A stretch of DNA of 64,000 nucleotides, from contig CP136066.1 in assembly GCA_032622095.1 (NCBI GenBank), forward strand, positions 188,080,716 to 188,144,715, given 5' to 3'. The notes under the pieces were generated by a model. It had not been told where the DNA came from, ran no database searches, and worked only from the letters and a program-made list of their open reading frames with translations. This stretch comes from Siphonodentalium dalli. Lineage: Eukaryota; Mollusca; Scaphopoda; Gadilida; Siphonodentaliidae. This document shows, piece by piece, positions 63,171 to 64,000 of this stretch. Each line of letters starts with the position of its first letter. The stretch's first letter is position 1. Made by a program: the position numbers and the translations under genes.

Positions 63171-63289
63171 TTTATCTTTATCAGTGTTTATAGCACAGAA
63201 GTTGGAATCACTGACTTTTATACCATTTTTTGAGATTTTTTTGGAGTTATAGGCATTAGGTTTACAACTTATGTGGTTTATAGGCAAGA

Positions 63290-64000
63290 ATTAAAGGGGT
63301 ACTGTACCCCAATTTCAATAAATTCCCGGTGACAATAGCGATCTAATATCAATATTATATTTTAAAATAACTAATTTGAGTCGACGATGTCTACTGAAAA
63401 CGTTCCGGTTAACAGGCTATCACAAAAGTAAAATTGAATTATTTAATATAAATTAATTTATGGCTGGAGTCATAAAATGGAGTATTATGCCAGTACGAGT
63501 TACCGTTCTTGAAATCGTATCTGTTGCGTGTCTTTTATCGACGGCCGTTCGTGAACATTATTGAGTTGCAAACAAAACATCAAACATATGGGAGGCCAAA
63601 TTCACATTTAATAATGAATTGCACTTAAGCGCAATTGATTGCACTTAAGCACAAATAATTGCGCTTAAGCGCAATCAATTGCGCTTAAGCGCAAATACCA
63701 CATATTGTGCTTAAGCGCAAATAGGGCATTTACACTTAAGCGTAATTGTGACTACTATCTAACCTACCCATAAACTATTAGCATGACCTGGTGTATCACC
63801 TAGCAACACAAGATGAGCATTGGGCTAATTTTGACCTGTACTCAACAGTCAAACTGTGAGTATGTGTTCAACAAGGAGAATCCCCTAATTACATATTATC
63901 AGCATCCAAAGAATTGATGTCGCCTTCCCGGAACACTAGTAATGTTTTGTATGATGTTTCTAATGTATTTTTGCACAGATTTTAGCCTTTACTATGGTAA
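63290..64000. other. Right edge: no gene, short palindromic array
   Basis: 63610-63745 holds six imperfect copies of TTGCGCTTAAGCGCAA, itself a perfect palindrome. The rest shows no exon or known repeat. Confidence 0.5.

Overview
This is animal nuclear DNA: AT-rich, intron-dominated and very rich in transposable elements. Two protein-coding genes can be reconstructed exon by exon, and almost everything else is repeat. Arrays of ~160-bp units ending in 'AGCTCAA...' hairpins (like the 'pearl'/Helitron-type elements of bivalves), PHD-finger non-LTR retrotransposons and dense palindromic MITEs suggest a lophotrochozoan, most likely a mollusc. That assignment is inference.

Genes. (1) STIP1 (Hop/Sti1, the Hsp70-Hsp90 co-chaperone), + strand, from 11098 to the stop at 35532: eight exons encoding TPR2A, TPR2B and the DP2 domain. 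The first ~220 residues (TPR1 and DP1) are not visible here and probably lie to the left. (2) ADAT3, - strand, from the start codon at 59940 to the stop at 42728: eight exons joining exactly in frame (951 nt, 316 aa). It is the pseudo-catalytic subunit of the ADAT2/ADAT3 tRNA wobble deaminase. The genes converge tail to tail with ~7.2 kb between stop codons. Nothing suggests that they work together.

Layout. 1-11 kb: no recognisable host exon; a hAT-type element with perfect 8-bp target duplications (4875-5957), a large inverted repeat (3.84-4.37 kb) and a decayed LINE on the - strand (7.6-10.3 kb). 11-36 kb: STIP1, whose introns carry hAT and mariner-type MITEs, a foldback element built of palindromic words (12.4-14.2 kb), a 27-bp minisatellite, a head-to-tail array of one element with a recent 970-bp duplication (20-25.2 kb), and a minisatellite that copied the 5' splice site of STIP1 exon 7. 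36.4-40.3 kb: a 3.84-kb TTAA-flanked inverted-repeat element between the genes. 40.7-60 kb: ADAT3 with MITEs, LINE fragments, a tRNA-derived SINE, nested palindromes and a 15-unit ~162-bp array. 60-64 kb: more MITEs, a 1-kb foldback made of a GATATC-centred palindrome, and short palindromic arrays.

The most notable pattern is that transposon ends lie within ~10-50 nt of splice junctions at about ten of the 29 visible junctions. One ADAT3 exon is tightly bracketed by two different MITEs.
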